Positions 59,530 to 64,000 of a stretch of DNA of 64,000 nt are shown here, one piece after another. The notes beneath the pieces are model-generated. The model was not told the DNA's origin and did no database searches. It saw only the letters and a program-made list of their open reading frames with translations. The DNA lies in the NCBI GenBank assembly GCA_012862575.1, contig BLSF01000018.1:5680-69679 (forward strand), in the 5' to 3' direction. Position numbers and translations under genes: made by a program. This DNA is from Parietichytrium sp. I65-24A. Lineage: Eukaryota; Sar; Bigyra; Thraustochytrida; Thraustochytriidae. Numbering within the stretch: the first letter of the stretch is position 1; the number at the start of each line of letters is the position of its first letter.

Positions 59530-62295
59530 ATGAGAAGAGAATACCGGCGGAACATGAAATGGAGCTCGTGGAGGGGCGTGGTTTTGCCCCTTTCACTGAT
59601 AGTTTGCGTGGCGATGCCGCCTCCGACAGATGCTTTGAAGGTCGATATGCTGATGCCTTTGATGGACGAGACGTTGACCTCTGAAGAAGAGTGCCTTGCG
59701 TCCACTTCCGGAGCGGCGTGGAATTCGACCTTGTCCTTGTGTGTATATTCAGAGAGCATGTATAATACTGTGCGCGCTGCAGCAGCACTCGCCACGCTCC
59801 ATTTTAACGAGAGGCGAGGGGACCTTATTCCAGCTCTCGGCGATGGCTTTGATTGCAGCAAGCAAATTGAACTTGATTGGATAAACAGCGGAAACTCCAT
59901 CCGAATCGCAGTGCAAAGTCTTTTGGCCCGCATAAGCACCAAGGGTCTGCCCCACGTTGTCATTGGAGAGTCGTCTTCCTCCATCACCATGCCAACATCA
60001 TTGATTACCTCAGTTTACGACGTACCTCAGATCAGCTACCGATCGACGTCCAAGCGCCTCGACGACACAGATAATTATCCGCGCTTCATGCGTACGATTC
60101 CGACAGACGCTGCTGTGTCGTATTCAATTTGCAAGTATTGGGTTCAACAAGGGTACGAGTACGGGTCCATCATCTATCAATCAACTGATTACGGCGAGGC
60201 ATTTAAGGAGGACATCCTCAGCACCTGCCTTGATCTCGGAATGATCGAGATCAAGATCATTCCGCTCGAAGACCCCAAGACTTGGACCGACTCGGATCTT
60301 GACAAGGTGGAGCGTCAAGTGGAAAAGTTAGCCAGCTCAGGAATCAAAGTGGTCTGCCTCATAAGCCACTCCAATCGCCATGCCATGGCGAAACGACTAT
60401 TCGAAGCTGCGTACAGCTATGGTATCGTTGGTGAAGGAACCGATTGGTAAGTTCAAAATCTACAGGGCTTGATTAAAATATTGGGCTGACGTCAAGGTTG
60501 CTGGGTGGATTTGACTAGGGTTATTGGCGAAGCTTCCACACTTCCTCTCCTCGCGGATCTCTCCGATGAGCTACGGCGTGCGGTGATGGGTACGAAGCGA
60601 GTCCTTGGAGCGGGTGCGACAGCTGAGAATTCTGTGTGGCTAGATTTCGCGGAGGCATGGAGCTCCTTCAGTGCTGCCGAAGCAAACGACCTGCTCCCAT
60701 CCTACGCAGCGCTTCCAGACGACTATTTCTCTGCCGTTCAGGCGTCCGACGATGACGTAAAGAACGTTTTCACATTCTTATATGACGCTCTCATGACGGC
60801 TGGTATCCTTGGTTGTAGCGCCAATGAAACGGCAAGTGACTTTGGAACACAATTTTGGGACCTGAAATCAGAGGTGTGGTTTGATGGCCTCACCGGCTCC
60901 GTGCGCTACGACTCCATTGGCAATCGCATGCTCAATACCTCAAATTTTGTGATGATGAATATTTTGCCAGGGGATGACGACTTGAGCACATATCAGACAA
61001 CCCTCGTGGGAAGTTTCGACTTGAAGACACAAACATGGACAATACAGGACGAAATGGTTTGCAATGGTTTGTATTCTGGAGTCGTGCAAGACATTGTTGA
61101 GCCCTCGCACGACATGCAATTCAGTCCTGCAATCAAGAAGCTGTGCTTCGTCTTGTTTGCTACAAATTGCTTCGTCGGTACATTTCTCTTTCTCTGGACG
61201 ATATTTAACCGCTCGGACGCAATCGTTCGCGCGTCACAGTCCACATTTCTTGCACTCATTGCGTTTGGAGGGGTGGTGTCTTCAAGTTCCATCATTCCTC
61301 TGACCATGGACGACGAGGATCTGCCACTTTCTGCCTACAACATGACCGCGGACTATGCCATAGATGGAAGCTTTACTCTCGGGAATAGGGCTTGTATGGC
61401 GTCTGTATGGCTGTATTGTGTAGGTTTTCATCTTACCTTCGGCCCATTGTTCATGAAAACCTATCGAGTCAAGAAATTGTTTGAAGGCATCAGTGCTACG
61501 ATGCAAGCGCCTGTGATGGTGTCAAATATTCAGCTGTATGGGGCCATGCTTGCATTGTTTTCTTTGGACCTGATTATTTTAATGATGTTCCAGATAAGCG
61601 CGCCTCTGACGTTCAAAAGGGAGATATTACAACGGGACGAGTTTGATCAGCCTATGCTGAGCGCAGGGTATTGCACCAGCCCTCAAAGCTCACTCTATTA
61701 TAGTTTGATCTTTTGCATTCACGCCGCGGAGCTAATTGCCGGGAACTTCATGGCATATCAAACTCGATACATCTCCACGGCTTTTCAAGAATCAAAGTAT
61801 GTGTCGATGGCTCTTGTAGGAAATCTCCAGGTAATCGCGCTTGGCTTGCCGGTCCTAATGATTGTCAGCGACAACCCAATGTCCAACATGTTCGTACGGG
61901 CGATCATCCTGTTTCTCAACGATTTGACAGTCATGCTTTGCATCTTCACTCCAAAGTTGTTCATGAAGCGTTACGGACTTCAGGACAAGAACTCTGCTGG
62001 GGCCGTTTGGGTCGAGAATACGCGTTCGGCCAAGCGGCAACGCAGCTCTGTGTCTCCCTCTACTGGCGTGCCAGAGAGCAAAGTTGTGTCCACCACCAAA
62101 ATGCAGTTCGACGACAACGGAGACTCGATTCTGCAAAAGGCGAGCCACGTAGATTCAGCCCAGCCGCACAGAGTAACAGGGGTGCTTGACAGCAGCCTCA
62201 CCCGCGAACAATCCTCTGAAAATGGCTCATCAGCGGCACGGAACAGCACCAGCGGAAAGCGAGCATCTCGCAAGTACACAGACCCCGAATTGTAG
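59530..62295 (+). CDS. GABA-B-like class C GPCR, paralogue 2
   Basis: Exons 59530-60446 and 60519-62295 (72-nt intron, phase 2 in the same Trp codon as in paralogue 1), 897 aa. A hydrophobic N-terminal segment (VVLPLSLIVCVAMPP) acts as signal or anchor. Ligand-domain blocks AAAALATLHFNERR, VIGESSSSITMP, YDVPQISYRSTSKRLDD and YPRFMRTIPTDAAV are shared with paralogue 1. Seven TM helices at about 515-765 carry the same loop motifs (TYRVKKLFEGISAT, FKREILQRDEFDQP). The C-tail, about 125 residues, is much longer than in paralogue 1, Ser-rich and ends in a basic segment, so it may have its own signalling partners. Probably formed by local duplication. Confidence 0.93.
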
Positions 62296-62923
62296 CATGT
62301 GAATGATTTCTCACTCTCTCACTTCTCTCACTCACTGTATCTGTCTCTCTCTCTCTCTTTTGTACTTTTTTTTTCTTCTTTCTCGTAAATGATCCTTGCC
62401 TTGCCTTCAGGTTCATTCCATCGCGACACAGTTGTCATAACATGCACTCCGCGCGAATTGCTGCGACGTTGACCATCTTTTGCAATTCAGAAGAAAAAAA
62501 AACAGCCAAAAAATCCATGCGCAAATACATTCATTCCCCCATTTCATTTTCATTCAAAATTCAAAATTCAAAATTTTAAACTCTCGGTTAGGTTTCCTCG
62601 CCCTAACCTGCGAAACCCATCTCGGTTCTGCGCTCCCCCAGGTCGCTCCGCCACTTCCTCGCACCACCTCGCCAGCCCTACGAGCGACCATAGCATCTCC
62701 CACCAGTACACCCCGTCTTGTACAACATGGTCCACGAACACGTTCTTTGTTCCCTTCACGTTCCAAACAACTAATTTTCTCTGAGGCAAGAGGAAAAGAC
62801 AGAGAGAAAAGAGAGAGAGAAGAGCCGCCAAAAGAGTCCCCGAAGACATCGCAAAGGGTACGCGCAGATTCCCCGCAAGTAAGGTGTACGCACAGGGAGA
62901 GCGAGATAACGGCGAGTGCGAAG
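62296..62923. other. intergenic region before RPA3
   Basis: Begins with a CT-rich stretch (62310-62390), the 3' UTR of paralogue 2; then AT-rich ATTCAAAATTCAAA repeats (62550-62575). No gene. Confidence 0.5.
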
Positions 62924-63837
62924 ATGAATCCAGCCGGAGAGGTGAGTTGGAGTGGCCTGTGAGGGAGTTGGCTGCGGAGTGAGTGAGAGACATGTGTTGG
63001 CGTGGAGCGTGTATGGGAAGTGTGTCGCGCGGACGAGGAGTCTCGGACAAGAGAATGAGATGTGATGTGATGTGCTGTTCTATTCCATTCCATTCTGTTC
63101 TATTGTGCTGTGCTGTTCTATTCTGTGCTGTGCTGTGCTGTGATATGATGGATATGATGGATGTGATGGAAATGATGTGATGTGATGGATGTGATGTGAT
63201 TTGATTTGATGTGATGGATGTGTTTTATTGTGATGTGATTTGATTTGATTTGATTTGCTGTGATGTGATGTGGCTAATGTTTTGTTGCGGTTTGCTCTCG
63301 TCGGCTTGTGCGTGGTGGGTTTGGGCGATAGTCACATAATGACGGGTTTATGACGGAGCGCGTGAACGCGGGCCTGATGCCAAAGTGCGTGGGCAAGACG
63401 GTGTCCTTGATTGGTAAAGTGCTGGGAAATTCGCAAGACGGAGAGCAGGTTCAAGTGGAGACAGCTGTAAGTTTGAGGCGCCGGCAAGCTTGACACGGTG
63501 GAGGTGGCTTGACTGACGCGCATATGATGTGATGGTTGAAAACGCTAGGACGGGCAAAGCGTCAATATCCACCTCGCGTCAGCCCCGAATGACGTTGTCC
63601 AGGAGTAAGTCTCGTTTTCTTGGTTTGTCATCCGCTGTGTCTGGAAAGCGTTGCACTGACCTTGGTTTTCCTTCCTCACACAGCCGCTGCTACGAGTTTC
63701 TCGGGGTGGTTCAGAGAGACAACTCCCTCAGCGAACAGGCCCGCATTCCGCTTAGCGACAACTTTGATCTTGGCAACTACAACAAACTTATCGAACTCTC
63801 TCACGATAGCAGGTTCTCCAACATGTTTTGGGGATAA
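62924..63837 (+). CDS. RPA3: replication protein A 14-kDa subunit (RPA3)
   Basis: Four exons: 62924-62941, 63332-63466, 63549-63604 and 63684-63837. Introns of 390, 82 and 79 nt with GTGAGT/GTAAGT donors; 363 nt in all, 120 aa, which is the usual size. The OB-fold reads TERVNAGLMPKCVGKTVSLI, then GKVLG, then strands DGQSVNIHLAS and YEFLGVVQRDN, then FDLGNYNKLIELSHD, matching human RPA14 (RINAGML...., FDLGLYNEAV). RPA3 is the smallest subunit of the single-strand-DNA-binding heterotrimer and holds the trimer core together. The first exon codes only MNPAGE and is the least certain; Met at 63346 is an alternative start. Confidence 0.88.
63060..63275. repeat. TGATG/TGCTGTGC simple repeats inside RPA3 intron 1
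   Basis: Interrupted TGATGTGATG, TGGATGTGATG, GTGCTGTGCTG and ATTCCATTC units, all with a 5-bp tendency, filling the middle of the longest intron of the gene. Confidence 0.85.
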
Positions 63838-64000
63838 TTGACTTTCGAAGATTCCCTTTGTAAGTATAACTTCTACCTTTTTTCTTTTTACATGTTTTAC
63901 AAATCAAAATACAAAACGCATCCAGCGGACGAATCACAAATTCCCTCCCGCACATTTCCTTCTGCTTTCTCACGGTCACTCAGCAATATACATTCGAAAG

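Noticed and set aside
1-64000. CRISPR arrays, bacterial operons, tRNA and rRNA genes
   Set aside because: No direct repeats with regular unique spacers, no polycistronic spacing and no tRNA B-box with matching acceptor stem found by eye; a tRNAscan run would be needed to exclude tRNAs fully.

Overview
The window looks like nuclear DNA of a unicellular eukaryote, most likely a stramenopile and probably a thraustochytrid (Labyrinthulea). The evidence is dense, mostly single-exon genes on both strands; sparse short introns (71-125 nt, one of 355 nt and one of 390 nt) with GTRAGT donors and YAG acceptors; class C GPCRs with GABA-B-like architecture; zinc-cluster proteins of the 'WRKY19-like' type seen in stramenopiles; and a probable flagellar repeat protein. 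The lineage is inference; the gene structures are read from the sequence.

Layout. 0-19.5 kb holds ordinary housekeeping and small genes: a zinc-cluster repeat protein (2.5 kb), a Sec14/CRAL-TRIO-GOLD protein (4.1-5.9 kb, minus, one intron), a coiled-coil protein (7.0 kb), a flagellar-type repeat protein (7.9 kb, minus), a multi-TM coiled-coil protein with a one-base frame break (10.4-12.9 kb), a Ddi1 aspartic protease (13.1 kb, minus), a quinone-oxidoreductase-like MDR protein (15.2 kb) and argininosuccinate synthase with an N-terminal extension (18.0 kb).

20-32.5 kb is the unusual part: three tandem paralogues, the first cut by a 397-N gap. Each has an N-terminal helical bundle resembling the MLKL/HeLo domain, a catalytically complete TKL-type kinase, and an armadillo-like array of almost identical 43-44-residue repeats (6, 11 and 9 units). 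Two residues per repeat vary strongly while the rest is nearly fixed, including at the DNA level. This layout (membrane-executioner-like domain, kinase switch, fast-evolving repeat sensor) is what one expects of an innate-immunity or regulated-cell-death receptor family. I regard it as the most interesting system here.

33-54 kb: a large secreted GCC2/GCC3 cysteine-repeat protein (minus), a four-exon bestrophin-like membrane protein, a mitochondrial HIT protein (minus), a small tetraspan protein, a PRELI-domain lipid carrier, the RNase P/MRP subunit POP1 (minus), an ankyrin protein with a C1-like zinc finger, phosphoglycerate mutase with a 7-nt first coding exon, and an HD-domain hydrolase whose first exon lies 355 nt upstream (minus).

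55-64 kb: two tandem GABA-B-like class C GPCRs sharing an intron at the same codon and phase, then a four-exon RPA3 (14-kDa replication protein A subunit) at the right edge. There are no operons; neighbours are mostly functionally unrelated except the two tandem families.
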